NCBI GenBank assembly: GCA_016704305.1
Contig: JADJAL010000025.1
Location: forward strand, 1-64,000
Reading direction: 5' to 3'
Source: Haliea sp.
GTDB taxonomy: Bacteria; Pseudomonadota; Gammaproteobacteria; Pseudomonadales; Halieaceae
Length of the DNA: 64,000 bases
Both the position numbers and the translations under genes were made by a program. Positions 50,550 to 59,038 of this stretch are shown piece after piece. Positions within the stretch are counted from its first letter, which is position 1; the number at the start of each line of letters is the position of its first letter. The notes below the pieces were generated by a model. It had not been told where the DNA came from. It searched no databases and worked only from the letters and a program-made list of their open reading frames with translations.

Positions 50550-51764
50550 ATGCAAAAACCAATTTATTTTGACTATCTGGCAACGACACCGGTTGATCCG
50601 CGCGTGGTGGAAAAGATGGTGCACTGCCTGTCCATCGAGGGAAATTTTGGCAATCCTGCTTCACGTTCACATCTCTATGGCTGGAAGGCAGAGGAAGCGG
50701 TCGAGAATGCTCGTCGCCAGGTCGCTGACCTGATCAATGCCGATCCCAGGGAAATCGTCTGGACCTCGGGTGCCACGGAGTCGGATAACCTTGCGATCAA
50801 GGGCGTGGCCCATTTTTACGCGAAAAAGGGCAAACACATCGTCACCTCCAAAATCGAACACAAAGCGGTGCTGGATACCTGTCGCCAGCTGGAGCGCGAG
50901 GGCTACGAGGTCACCTACCTGAATCCCGATAGCAAAGGGCTGATCAGCCCGGAACTGGTGGCAAACGCGCTGCGGGATGACACGATCCTGGTTAGCATCA
51001 TGCATGCCAACAACGAAATAGGCACGGTGAACGACATCGCTGGCATCGGCGAAGTCACACGCAACGCCGGTGTGCTGTTCCATGTTGATGCGGCCCAGAG
51101 CGCGGGCAAGATACCAATCGATATGGAGCAGATGAAAGTGGATCTGCTTTCCATGTCCGGCCACAAGATGTATGGCCCCAAGGGCATCGGCGCACTGTAT
51201 GTGCGGCGCAAGCCGCGGGTGCGCCTCGAAGCGCAAATGCACGGCGGTGGACATGAACGCGGCATGCGTTCCGGCACTCTGCCAACCCATCAGATCGTCG
51301 GCATGGGTGAGGCCGCTCAGGTGGCGCGCGAGGGCATGGCCGAGGAGGCCGTGCGTCTCAATGCCTTGCGCCAGCGTTTCTGGGATGGCATCAGCGATAT
51401 CGAAGAGGTGCATATCAACGGTGACAACGTGCACCGCCTGCCGGGAGCGCTCAACGTCAGCATCGCGTTCGTGGAAGGCGAATCGCTGATCATGTCACTC
51501 AAGGACCTGGCGGTTTCCAGCGGCTCTGCCTGTACGTCAGCCAGTCTCGAACCGTCCTACGTGTTACGCGCTCTGGGACTGAATGATGAACTCGCGCACA
51601 GTTCCCTGCGCTTCAGTTTCGGGCGGTTTACGAGCGAGGCTGATGTGGATACGGCGGTCGCCCAATTGCGCACTGCGGTAGAAAAACTGCGCGAACTCTC
51701 TCCCTTGTGGGATATGTACAAGGATGGTGTCGATCTGGACAGCATTGAATGGGCTGCCCACTAA
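50550..51764 (+). CDS. iscS: Cysteine desulfurase IscS
   Basis: 404 residues from ATG 50550 (MQKPIYFDYLATTPVDPRVV), equal in length to E. coli IscS; an in-frame ATG at 50520 is rejected. PLP-lysine segment SMSGHKMYGPKGIGAL and the mobile loop with catalytic Cys, SSGSACTSASLEPSYVLRAL. It takes sulfur from cysteine for Fe-S clusters and tRNA thiolation. E. coli has YSATT where this has YLATT, a minor change. Confidence 0.97.
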   Translation: MQKPIYFDYLATTPVDPRVVEKMVHCLSIEGNFGNPASRSHLYGWKAEEAVENARRQVADLINADPREIVWTSGATESDNLAIKGVAHFYAKKGKHIVTSKIEHKAVLDTCRQLEREGYEVTYLNPDSKGLISPELVANALRDDTILVSIMHANNEIGTVNDIAGIGEVTRNAGVLFHVDAAQSAGKIPIDMEQMKVDLLSMSGHKMYGPKGIGALYVRRKPRVRLEAQMHGGGHERGMRSGTLPTHQIVGMGEAAQVAREGMAEEAVRLNALRQRFWDGISDIEEVHINGDNVHRLPGALNVSIAFVEGESLIMSLKDLAVSSGSACTSASLEPSYVLRALGLNDELAHSSLRFSFGRFTSEADVDTAVAQLRTAVEKLRELSPLWDMYKDGVDLDSIEWAAH

Positions 51765-51786
51765 TTTCAATCGGAGGACGAAGACA

Positions 51787-52173
51787 ATGGCATACAGCGA
51801 CAAGGTATTGGACCACTACGAAAATCCGCGCAATGTTGGCAAACTCGATGCGGAAGATGTGAATGTGGGCACCGGCATGGTGGGTGCACCCGCCTGTGGC
51901 GACGTGATGCGTCTGCAGATCAAGGTGAACGCCGACGGCATCATCGAGGATGCCAAGTTCAAGACGTATGGCTGCGGTTCGGCTATTGCTTCAAGTTCGC
52001 TGCTGACCGAGTGGGTGAAAGGCAAGAACCTCGACGAGGCGGAGCAGATCCGCAACACGCAAATCGCAGAGGAACTGGCATTGCCCCCGGTAAAAATCCA
52101 CTGCTCGGTGCTGGCCGAAGATGCAATCAAGGCGGCGGTCAAGGACCTGCGAGCAAAACGGAGCCAGGGCTAA
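51787..52173 (+). CDS. iscU: Fe-S cluster scaffold IscU
   Basis: 128 residues. Cluster ligands C37 and D39 (PACGDVM), C63 (YGCGSAIASSS), H105 and C106 (IHCSVLAEDAIK). LPPVK at 99-103 is the HscA recognition motif. Starts at ATG 51787, 22 bp after iscS. Clusters are built here with sulfur from IscS and released with HscA/HscB. Confidence 0.97.
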   Translation: MAYSDKVLDHYENPRNVGKLDAEDVNVGTGMVGAPACGDVMRLQIKVNADGIIEDAKFKTYGCGSAIASSSLLTEWVKGKNLDEAEQIRNTQIAEELALPPVKIHCSVLAEDAIKAAVKDLRAKRSQG

Positions 52174-52174
52174 T

Positions 52175-52498
52175 ATGGGAGTCAGCCTGACGCAATCAGC
52201 AGCAAAACACGTTGCGGGACAGCTGGTTACCCGCGGCAAGGGCCTCGGCATTCGGCTCGGTGTCACAACGTCCGGCTGTTCCGGCATGGCGTATGTGCTG
52301 GAGTTTGTCGATGAAGTGCAGCCTGAGGATCAGGTTTTCGAGGATCACGGCGTCAAGGTGTTTATCGACCCGAAGAGTATGGTCTACCTCGATGGCACGG
52401 AACTGGATTTCGTGCGTGAGGGTTTGAACGAAGGTTTGCAGTTTCGCAATCCCAATGTCTCGGCAGAGTGTGGCTGCGGGGAGAGTTTCACCGTTTAA
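52175..52498 (+). CDS. iscA: A-type Fe-S carrier IscA
   Basis: 107 residues, ATG 52175 just after the iscU stop. The three ligand cysteines are C35 (TTSGCSGMAY), C99 and C101 (ECGCGESFTV). It carries iron or clusters to apo-proteins, particularly [4Fe-4S] targets. Confidence 0.96.
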   Translation: MGVSLTQSAAKHVAGQLVTRGKGLGIRLGVTTSGCSGMAYVLEFVDEVQPEDQVFEDHGVKVFIDPKSMVYLDGTELDFVREGLNEGLQFRNPNVSAECGCGESFTV

Positions 52499-52522
52499 GC
52501 ACAGCGGTGCGACGCTCCCGGT

Positions 52523-53062
52523 ATGCCCCTTCCCGACTTCCAGCGCAACTACTTCCAGCTCTTTGACCTGCCGGTCGATTTCGCACTGGATCAGGTGCAA
52601 CTGGGAGCACGCTATCGGCAATTGCAGAAAGAAATGCACCCGGATCGCTACGCGGGCGCATCGGCCTATGAGCAGCGATTGGCAGTGCAGTACTCTTCAC
52701 GTATCAATGAGGCTTATGCCACGCTGCGCAAACCCTTGACCCGGGCGCTGTATCTGCTGGATATCGCGGGTATGACGGCCCAGGACATTTCCGCCGTGCC
52801 GTTGGATGGTGGCTTCCTGATTGCACAGATGGAACTGAGGGAGAAGCTTGAGAACATGGAAGATCTGGTCGACCCGGAAACCGCATTGGACCATCTGGTC
52901 GCCGAAATCGGCGCAGATGTCGCGGCGTTGCAGGACCAGTTTTCCCGCGCCTATGCGGCGAGCGAAATGGCTGCGGCCGCGAGTGCCTGTGTCAAAATGC
53001 AGTATCTGGACAAGTTGCTGCAGGAAGCTGAGCACCTCGAGTCACGATTGATTGACAACTAA
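52523..53062 (+). CDS. hscB: Co-chaperone HscB
   Basis: 179 residues. J-domain with H39-P-D41 (KEMHPDRYAG) and the IscU-binding C-terminal helices (LDGGFLIAQMELREKLENME). It brings IscU to HscA and stimulates its ATPase. Slightly longer than the E. coli protein (171). Confidence 0.95.
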   Translation: MPLPDFQRNYFQLFDLPVDFALDQVQLGARYRQLQKEMHPDRYAGASAYEQRLAVQYSSRINEAYATLRKPLTRALYLLDIAGMTAQDISAVPLDGGFLIAQMELREKLENMEDLVDPETALDHLVAEIGADVAALQDQFSRAYAASEMAAAASACVKMQYLDKLLQEAEHLESRLIDN

Positions 53063-53092
53063 AATTGACAACCAGGATTGGCAAGGTCAGGC

Positions 53093-54897
53093 ATGGCATT
53101 ACTACAGATAGCAGAACCCGGACAATCACCGCTACCCCATCAGGTGAAGCGGGCAGTCGGTATTGATCTCGGCACCACCAATTCGTTGGTGGCCACGGTC
53201 CGTGGCGGGCGCGCGGCTGTGCTGCCGGACGCGGAAGGTGCCGTGATGTTGCCCTCGGTGGTGCATTACAGCCGCGATCAGGCGCCGCTCGTGGGAGCGG
53301 GTGCGCTGTCGCTGGCTGCACAGTTCCCGGCCGACACACTGATGTCTGTCAAGCGTTTCATGGGGCGCGGCCACAAGGATGCAGTAGGCGATGCAGAGCG
53401 CTCCCGCTACCAGCTTGGCGCTGGCGAGGAGGGGCTGGTGCGCTTTTTGACCAGTGGTGGAGAGCTCAGTCCTGTCGAGGTGTCTGCCGATATTTTGCGC
53501 ACCCTGCATGAGCGCGCCGTGGCAACACTGGGCGCTGAGATAGATGGCGCTGTTATCACCGTTCCAGCCTACTTCGACGAAGCCCAACGCCAGGCCACCA
53601 AGGATGCGGCCACGCTGGCCGGGTTGCGTGTGCTGCGCCTGATGAACGAACCAACCGCTGCTGCGGTGGCCTATGGGCTGGATTCTGCCGAGCAGGGCGT
53701 CATTGCGGTGTACGACTTCGGGGGGGGCACGTTCGATATTTCAATCCTGCGCTTGCAGCGCGGCGTGTTTGAAGTCCTGGCGACCGGCGGCGATACCGCG
53801 CTGGGTGGTGATGACCTGGACGGCGCGCTGGCAGAATGGGTGTTGGCCCAGGCCGGTTCCCCATCGCTGTCTGCCGGACCGATGTGCTGCCCGCAGCCGG
53901 CTCGATCCGCGTGACGCGGGATACGTTTGAAAACCTGATTCAACCGTTGGTCAAGCGCACCCTGCGCGCCTGCCGCAAGTGCCTGCGTGACGCACAACTC
54001 GAGGACGGGATCGACAACATCGTGATGGTGGGTGGCTCCACCCGGGTGCCTCTGGTGCGCGAGGCGGTAGCGGATTTTTTCAAACGCCAGCCCCTTGTCG
54101 ACATTGATCCCGATCAAGTGGTAGCAATAGGTGCGGCGATTCAGGCGGATATCCTGGTGGGTAATCGCCCGGAAGGTGACCTGCTGCTGCTGGATGTCAT
54201 TCCCCTTTCGCTTGGCATCGAAACCATGGGCGGGTTGGTGGAGAAAATTGTGCCACGCAATACCACGATTCCGGTGAGCCGGGCGCAGGAATTTACGACC
54301 TTCAAGGACGGGCAGACGGCGCTGGCGGTGCATATTGTGCAGGGTGACCGTGAGATGGTGTGCGACTGCCGCTCGCTGGCGCATTTTGAGTTGCGTGGCA
54401 TTCCGGCGATGGTGGCGGGTGCGGCGAGGATCCGCGTGACCTTCCAGGTGGATGCCGATGGCCTGCTCAACGTGTCTGCGCGCGAGGAAATAACGGGCAC
54501 ACAGTCAAGCATCACTGTGAAGCCCTCGTTCGGCCTGAGCGACGAGGAGATTGCCGGCATGCTGCAGTCATCCTTCAGCCATGCCGCCGAGGATAAACTG
54601 GCACGCCAACTGGCGGAGGAGCGCCTCGCTGCCTGGCAGTTGGTGGAAGGCCTGAAGTCGGCGCTCAAGGCCGATGGCGAGACCTTGCTCAGCGCCGCTG
54701 AACGCGAGGCTATCACTGAACAAATGCAGCAATTGCAAGCTCTGGTCGAAGGTCAGGATGGCGCTGCGATACACACGCAAACAGAGCGTCTCGGGCGTTT
54801 GAGCGAGACTTTCGCGTCGCGGCGCATGGATAAAAGTATTCGCGAAGCGCTGGCCGGCGTGTCCCTGGATGCGCTCGACGATGAGGTGGCGCGATGA
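53093..54897 (+). CDS. hscA: Hsp70-type chaperone HscA, broken by an internal deletion
   Basis: Start ATG 53093 (MALLQIAEPGQSPLPHQVKR). The ATPase half is normal (GIDLGTTNSLVATV, VYDFGGGTFDISIL, ALGGDDLDGALAEWVLAQAG) and then ends at 53914. The second half, from IRVTRDTFENLIQPLVKRTL through GGSTRVPLVRE and TTIPVSRAQEFTTFKDGQT, follows in another frame to 54897. Compared with E. coli HscA, about 23 residues (the segment after the AG of EQAG, with the DAAIAAKIALSD helix) are missing. So this is a deletion near 67-70 nt rather than one lost base. A cell with this gene would have weak Fe-S assembly; an assembly fault is plausible. Confidence 0.9.
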
Positions 54898-55232
54898 CAA
54901 GAATTGTAGTCTTACCCAATGAAAACCTCTGCCCGGAAGGCGCTGTGATAGAAGCCACGCCCGGCGAGAGCATCTGCCGGGCACTCCTGCGCAACGATAT
55001 TGAGATCGAACACGCGTGCGAATTGTCCTGCGCCTGCACGACCTGCCATGTGTATGTGCGTGAGGGTTACGATGCGCTGGAACCGCCGGATGACCTGGAG
55101 GACGATTACCTGGACATGGCCTGGGGGCTGGACCCCGACTCGCGCCTGAGCTGCCAGGCCATCGTCGGCGACGTGGAACTGGTTGTGGAAATCCCGCGCT
55201 ACACGATCAATATGGTTTCTGAACAACATTGA
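54894..55232 (+). CDS. fdx: [2Fe-2S] ferredoxin of the isc operon
   Basis: 112 residues, start overlapping the hscA stop (ATGA). Ligands C42, C48, C51 (HACELSCACTTCHVYV) and C87 (SRLSCQAI) at the E. coli positions. It donates electrons during cluster formation on IscU. Confidence 0.96.
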   Translation: MTRIVVLPNENLCPEGAVIEATPGESICRALLRNDIEIEHACELSCACTTCHVYVREGYDALEPPDDLEDDYLDMAWGLDPDSRLSCQAIVGDVELVVEIPRYTINMVSEQH

Positions 55233-55246
55233 GCGGGAGCAAGTAG

Positions 55247-55441
55247 ATGCGCTGGACGGATGTAGACACGATCGCAATCGAGTTGCTGGAGGCCCACCCG
55301 GACGTCGACCCCCTGACGGTCAACTTCGTCGACCTGCGTGACTGGGTAATGGCCCTGCCGGATTTTGACGACGACCCCAAGCATTGCGGCGAAAAGGTTC
55401 TGGAAGCGATCCAGGCCGCGTGGATTGAGGAGCGGGAGTAG
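55247..55441 (+). CDS. iscX: IscX (YfhJ) Fe-S assembly protein
   Basis: 64 residues: MRWTDVDTIAIELLEAHPDV, then FVDLRDWVMALPDFDDDP and a C-terminal acidic helix, the normal IscX. It binds IscS and iron and modulates desulfurase activity. Last gene of the isc operon; a large repeat-filled spacer follows. Confidence 0.95.
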   Translation: MRWTDVDTIAIELLEAHPDVDPLTVNFVDLRDWVMALPDFDDDPKHCGEKVLEAIQAAWIEERE

Positions 55442-55455
55442 CCAGTTCCCTTGGT

Positions 55456-55910
55456 GGTTCGTGCGGGGTGTGCCTTGGACTGATACGGCCAGGCTGGTCG
55501 GAATCGACATTTCCGGATCGTATCAGCCGGCGGGTTCGGGTATCGGGTGTGCAATTCGCCCGCTTCCCCTACGCGGGCCGCCCGATACTCGCTGACGAAT
55601 TGCACACCCCACACCCGAACCCTCGTTCCTTGCCATGTTCCGAACTGATTTCATATCGGACTCGGACAAGGCTCCGGGGAAAGCCCTTCGCCTGTTCCCG
55701 GGCCCCCGAAGCAGGCAAACTGCTTTCCCGGCCGGAGCCTTGTTCCTAGCGTCCGAGCAGAGTCATTTTTCGGGAATCCAGCCGGAACAGTGATTCGCAG
55801 GGTGGCACCGAGCCCGCCGTCTGGCACGAACCGGAAATGTTCATTCCGACGACAGTCATCGACGCCGCTGCGGGGAAGCGGGCCAATTGCACACCCGACA
55901 CCCGAGCCCG
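55456..55910. repeat. Mosaic of inverted repeats between iscX and ndk
   Basis: Three copies of a ~35-bp element containing GGGTGTGCAATT lie at 55532-55568 (+), 55596-55622 (-) and 55871-55910 (-). The first two form a hairpin with perfect 14-bp arms (55545-55558 and 55596-55609). A second, nested stem has arms 55661-55677 and 55732-55757 (ACAAGGCTCCGG paired perfectly, CTCGGAC/GTCCGAG outside, GGGAAAGC/GCTTTCCC inside). Further pairs are GGTTCGTGC (55456)/GCACGAACC (55824) and GGAATCGACATTTCC (55500)/GGAAATGTTCATTCC (55833). No protein gene is credible in the 719-bp spacer. It resembles REP/BIME-type palindromic clusters. Confidence 0.7.
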
Positions 55911-56116
55911 GACCGCACCCCCGGACCACACACTCCGCCGTAACACCAGAACCCGTCCAGCCGATCAGTGTAACCGAAGGTATATTCAACCCGGCAACAC
56001 CCAAGACCGTGCGCAATATTCCCGCTTTTCTCCCCTGATTTGTAAATCGCTGATTTAAAAGAAAAAGAATCTTCTGGCAGACCCGCTTTGCAGGTGAAAC
56101 CAGCGCCCGAAATCCG

Positions 56117-56122
56117 TATAAT
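56117..56122 (+). promoter_or_regulatory. -10 box of the ndk promoter
   Basis: A perfect TATAAT stands 38 bp upstream of the ndk ATG, after the repeat-filled spacer. No good -35 box is found at 16-18 bp, so this is only half a promoter by eye. A GGAG ribosome site follows at 56149-56152. Confidence 0.4.
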
Positions 56123-56160
56123 TGCGCGCTTCCCAAAATGAGCCTTTCTGGAGATACCTC

Positions 56161-56586
56161 ATGGCTGTAGAACGTACCTTGTCTATCATCAAGCCCGACG
56201 CTGTTGGCAAAAACCTTATTGGTAAAATCTATTCGCGCTTTGAAAGCAACGGCCTGCACATCGTGGCCGCGAAAATGTTGCGCCTCAGCGATGCGGTAGC
56301 CGGCGGTTTTTATGCTGAACACAAGGCGCGCGCGTTTTTCCCCGCCCTGATTGAATTCATGACCTCCGGGCCAGTTGTGGTGCAGGTGTTGGAAGGCGAG
56401 GGTGCTATCGCCAAAAATCGCGAGCTGATGGGTGCCACCAACCCGGCGGAAGCGGCTGCCGGCACGATCAGGGCTGACTTCGCGTCCTCAATCGATGCCA
56501 ACGCAGTACACGGTTCTGATTCACCGGCGTCAGCCGCACGCGAGATCGCCTATTTCTTCGCTTCCAGCGAATTGTGCGAACGCTAG
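56161..56586 (+). CDS. ndk: Nucleoside diphosphate kinase
   Basis: 141 residues from ATG 56161. MAVERTLSIIKPDAVGKNLI is the standard opening and H117 in NAVHGSDS is the phosphorylated histidine. It transfers the gamma phosphate from ATP to other (d)NDPs. An in-frame ATG at 56122 lies upstream of the ribosome site and inside the -10 region, so is rejected. Confidence 0.97.
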   Translation: MAVERTLSIIKPDAVGKNLIGKIYSRFESNGLHIVAAKMLRLSDAVAGGFYAEHKARAFFPALIEFMTSGPVVVQVLEGEGAIAKNRELMGATNPAEAAAGTIRADFASSIDANAVHGSDSPASAAREIAYFFASSELCER

Positions 56587-56610
56587 GACGCTGAACCCCG
56601 ACATATTCCA

Positions 56611-57768
56611 ATGACAACCTCCTGCCCCACAAATACGCCAGCAGATCAACAGTCACCGAAGGTGAATCTGTTGGGCCTGTCGCGCGTGCAGATGGAGCAG
56701 TTTTTTCTCACCATGGGCGAGAAGAAGTTCCGCGCGCAACAGGTGTTGAAATGGATACACCACGCCGGTGTAACCCGTATCGAGGATATGTCCAATCTGG
56801 GCAAGGCGCTGCGGGACAAACTGCTGGAAGTCGCGGAAGTTCGTCCGCCCGAGATTGCCAGCCAGCAGGATTCCACCGACGGTACGCGCAAGTGGGCGAT
56901 TCGCGTCGACGGCGGTGGTCTGGTTGAAACGGTGCTGATTCCTTCGGGTAACCGCGCGACGCTGTGTGTGTCATCGCAGGTCGGTTGCAGCCTGGATTGC
57001 AGCTTTTGCTCCACCGGCAAGCAGGGCTTTCAACGCGACCTGACCGCGGCGGAGATCATTGGGCAGTTGTGGCTGGCGATCAAGTCCTACGACGCCTTCG
57101 GTCCGGGAAACAACCGGGTTGTTTCCAATGTGGTGATGATGGGCATGGGCGAGCCGCTGCTGAATTTCGACAACGTGGTGGCCGCGATGGACCTGATGCT
57201 GGAGGATCTGGCATACGGCTTGTCCAAGCGCCGGGTGACGCTCAGCACCGCCGGCGTGGTCCCCGCGCTCGATCGCCTGGCCGGGGTCAGTGAAGTGTCG
57301 CTTGCCGTGTCCCTGCACGCGCCCAACGATGAACTGCGCAATCAGCTCGTGCCGATCAATCGCAAGTACCCGATAGCGGTACTGCTTGCGAGTTGCCGCA
57401 ATTATATGGCGGCCCAGAGCGATAAGAACCGTGTGGTGACGATTGAGTACACGCTGATCAAAGGCGTGAACGACCAGGAGTCACACGCCAGAGAGTTGGT
57501 CGAGCTGCTGCGCGATACGCCCTGCAAGGTCAATCTCATCCCGTTCAATACGTTTGCGCAGTCCGAGTACGAAAGGCCCAGCGGCAATGCTGTCCAGCGA
57601 TTCTGGCAAGTGCTGGTCGATGCAGGCTATATTGTGACGGTCAGGACCACGCAAAGTGATGATATCGACGCCGCGTGCGGGCAGCTGGTTGGACAAGTCG
57701 TCGATCGTACCCGCCGCAGTGAACGCTATCGCGTGGCGAGCGATGCCCAGATAATTACAGTGGGGTAG
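56611..57768 (+). CDS. rlmN: 23S rRNA/tRNA adenine C2-methyltransferase RlmN
   Basis: 385 residues. Radical-SAM cysteines C126, C130, C133 (GCSLDCSFCSTGKQG), the Gly-rich strand MMGMGEPLLNFDNV, and near the end the resolving Cys in DDIDAACGQL that forms the methyl-Cys intermediate cycle. It methylates A2503 of 23S rRNA and A37 of some tRNAs. The ndk-rlmN-pilW-rodZ-ispG-hisS order is standard for gammaproteobacteria. Confidence 0.97.
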   Translation: MTTSCPTNTPADQQSPKVNLLGLSRVQMEQFFLTMGEKKFRAQQVLKWIHHAGVTRIEDMSNLGKALRDKLLEVAEVRPPEIASQQDSTDGTRKWAIRVDGGGLVETVLIPSGNRATLCVSSQVGCSLDCSFCSTGKQGFQRDLTAAEIIGQLWLAIKSYDAFGPGNNRVVSNVVMMGMGEPLLNFDNVVAAMDLMLEDLAYGLSKRRVTLSTAGVVPALDRLAGVSEVSLAVSLHAPNDELRNQLVPINRKYPIAVLLASCRNYMAAQSDKNRVVTIEYTLIKGVNDQESHARELVELLRDTPCKVNLIPFNTFAQSEYERPSGNAVQRFWQVLVDAGYIVTVRTTQSDDIDAACGQLVGQVVDRTRRSERYRVASDAQIITVG

Positions 57769-57770
57769 GC

Positions 57771-58562
57771 ATGAATTTCAATCTGCAGGCCAGGATGACC
57801 AAACGGGTTTCGTTGCTCCTCGCGGTGGTGGCTTGCGCTTGGCTGTCAGCTTGTGTCACGACAACCGAGAGTGTCTTCACGGAAGATGCCTCGCCGAAGA
57901 AAGCGCTGGAACAGCGCGTGTCGCTCGCGCGGCAGTACATCGGAGAAGGCAATTGGGAAGCGGCAAAGCGCAACCTGCAACTGGCACAAGAGATCGACGC
58001 GAATAATCCTGAAGTGTACGAAGCGTTTGCGCTGGTTTACCAGAGTACCGGCGAGTATGAGCTGGCGGAAGAAAACTTCAAGAAGGCGATCAGCCTGGAC
58101 AAAAACTTCTCCCGTTGCCGCAACAACTATGCTGTGTTCCTGTACAGCCAGCAGCGCTACAAGGAAGCGGAAGAACAATTGAATTATGTCGTGCAGGATA
58201 CGCTGTACTCAGGTCGGCCCAACGCGTTTGTGAATTTGGGATTGTGCCGCCTGAAACTGTTCGACACCCAGGGGGCCGAGGAAGCATTTATACGCGCACT
58301 GGCGATGGACAAGACCAACCAGCTCGCACTACTGGAAGTCGCCAGAATCCGCTATGAAGCCCAGGACTATGTTACCGCGAACAAGTACTACGACACCTAC
58401 CGCAGCATAGTGCGCAAGCAATCAGCGGCGGGCTTGCTGCTGGGCATTCAGCTGGCAAGGAAGAATGGGGATCGCGATTCGGAAGCAAGTTATGCTCTAG
58501 CCCTGCGCAACCTGTATCCGAAGTCCGCCGAATACCAGGCCTACAAGCGGACCGTGCAGTGA
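57771..58562 (+). CDS. pilW: Type IV pilus biogenesis/stability lipoprotein PilW (PilF)
   Basis: 263 residues, starting 2 bp after rlmN. Lipoprotein signal ending in LSAC, then six TPR-like repeats (ALEQRVSLARQYIGEGNWEA, PEVYEAFALVYQSTGEYELA, SRCRNNYAVFLYSQQRYKEA, and so on). It is the pilotin that takes the secretin PilQ to the outer membrane. Overlaps the next gene by four bases. Confidence 0.92.
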   Translation: MNFNLQARMTKRVSLLLAVVACAWLSACVTTTESVFTEDASPKKALEQRVSLARQYIGEGNWEAAKRNLQLAQEIDANNPEVYEAFALVYQSTGEYELAEENFKKAISLDKNFSRCRNNYAVFLYSQQRYKEAEEQLNYVVQDTLYSGRPNAFVNLGLCRLKLFDTQGAEEAFIRALAMDKTNQLALLEVARIRYEAQDYVTANKYYDTYRSIVRKQSAAGLLLGIQLARKNGDRDSEASYALALRNLYPKSAEYQAYKRTVQ

Positions 58563-59038
58563 GTGAGCAAGCCGTACAGCTCGACGCCTTCACCACGCCC
58601 GGGTCCCTGCTGCGAACGGCCAGGGAGTTGCGCGGTTTGTCCCAACGCGAGGCGGCCGATCGGCTCAATCTTATGCCAAACTATGTTGCGATCATCGAGC
58701 GAGATGACTATCAGGCTTTGCGCTGTCCTTCCTTCGCGCGCGGCTATGTAAAAGCCTATGGTCGACTGCTGGGTCTCGACGAGCAGCACCTGATGGCGGT
58801 TTTCGATCAGGTCGTTGAATTACCGCCTGTGCAGTATGCCAAACGCGCCGCGCCTCGGCCGCTGCAATTGCAGCGTACAGGTTTGGGCGTGGTCATCGGC
58901 GTGGGCGTATTGTTGTTGGTAGTGTTCGCGCTGTGGTGGTGGGAGGCCGATGTGGCTGGGCAGCCGTCTCCCGCAGTGAGTACCGGCGCGCAAACCGGGC
59001 TGGACGAGCAGTGGCGGTATGCAGGGGGTGGTCAATGA
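58559..59038 (+). CDS. RodZ-like helix-turn-helix membrane protein, short form
   Basis: 159 residues from GTG 58559 (VSEQAVQLDAFTTPGSLLRT). HTH_25 domain: ARELRGLSQREAADRLNLMP, then IERDDYQALRCPSFARGYVK and AYGRLLGLD; one membrane helix (GLGVVIGVGVLLLVVFALWW); then only about 30 periplasmic residues. Normal RodZ (over 300 residues) has a long linker and a DUF4115 beta domain after the helix. The stop overlaps ispG by four bases, so the end is not a random break. RodZ links MreB to the wall-synthesis machinery; whether this short form does so is open. Confidence 0.82.
   Translation: MSEQAVQLDAFTTPGSLLRTARELRGLSQREAADRLNLMPNYVAIIERDDYQALRCPSFARGYVKAYGRLLGLDEQHLMAVFDQVVELPPVQYAKRAAPRPLQLQRTGLGVVIGVGVLLLVVFALWWWEADVAGQPSPAVSTGAQTGLDEQWRYAGGGQ

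Noticed and set aside
55651..56322. 223-codon open frame on the - strand between ndk and iscX
   Set aside because: It runs through the palindromic repeats and into ndk; repeated Gly/Pro/Arg words come from the repeats, and there is no ribosome site.
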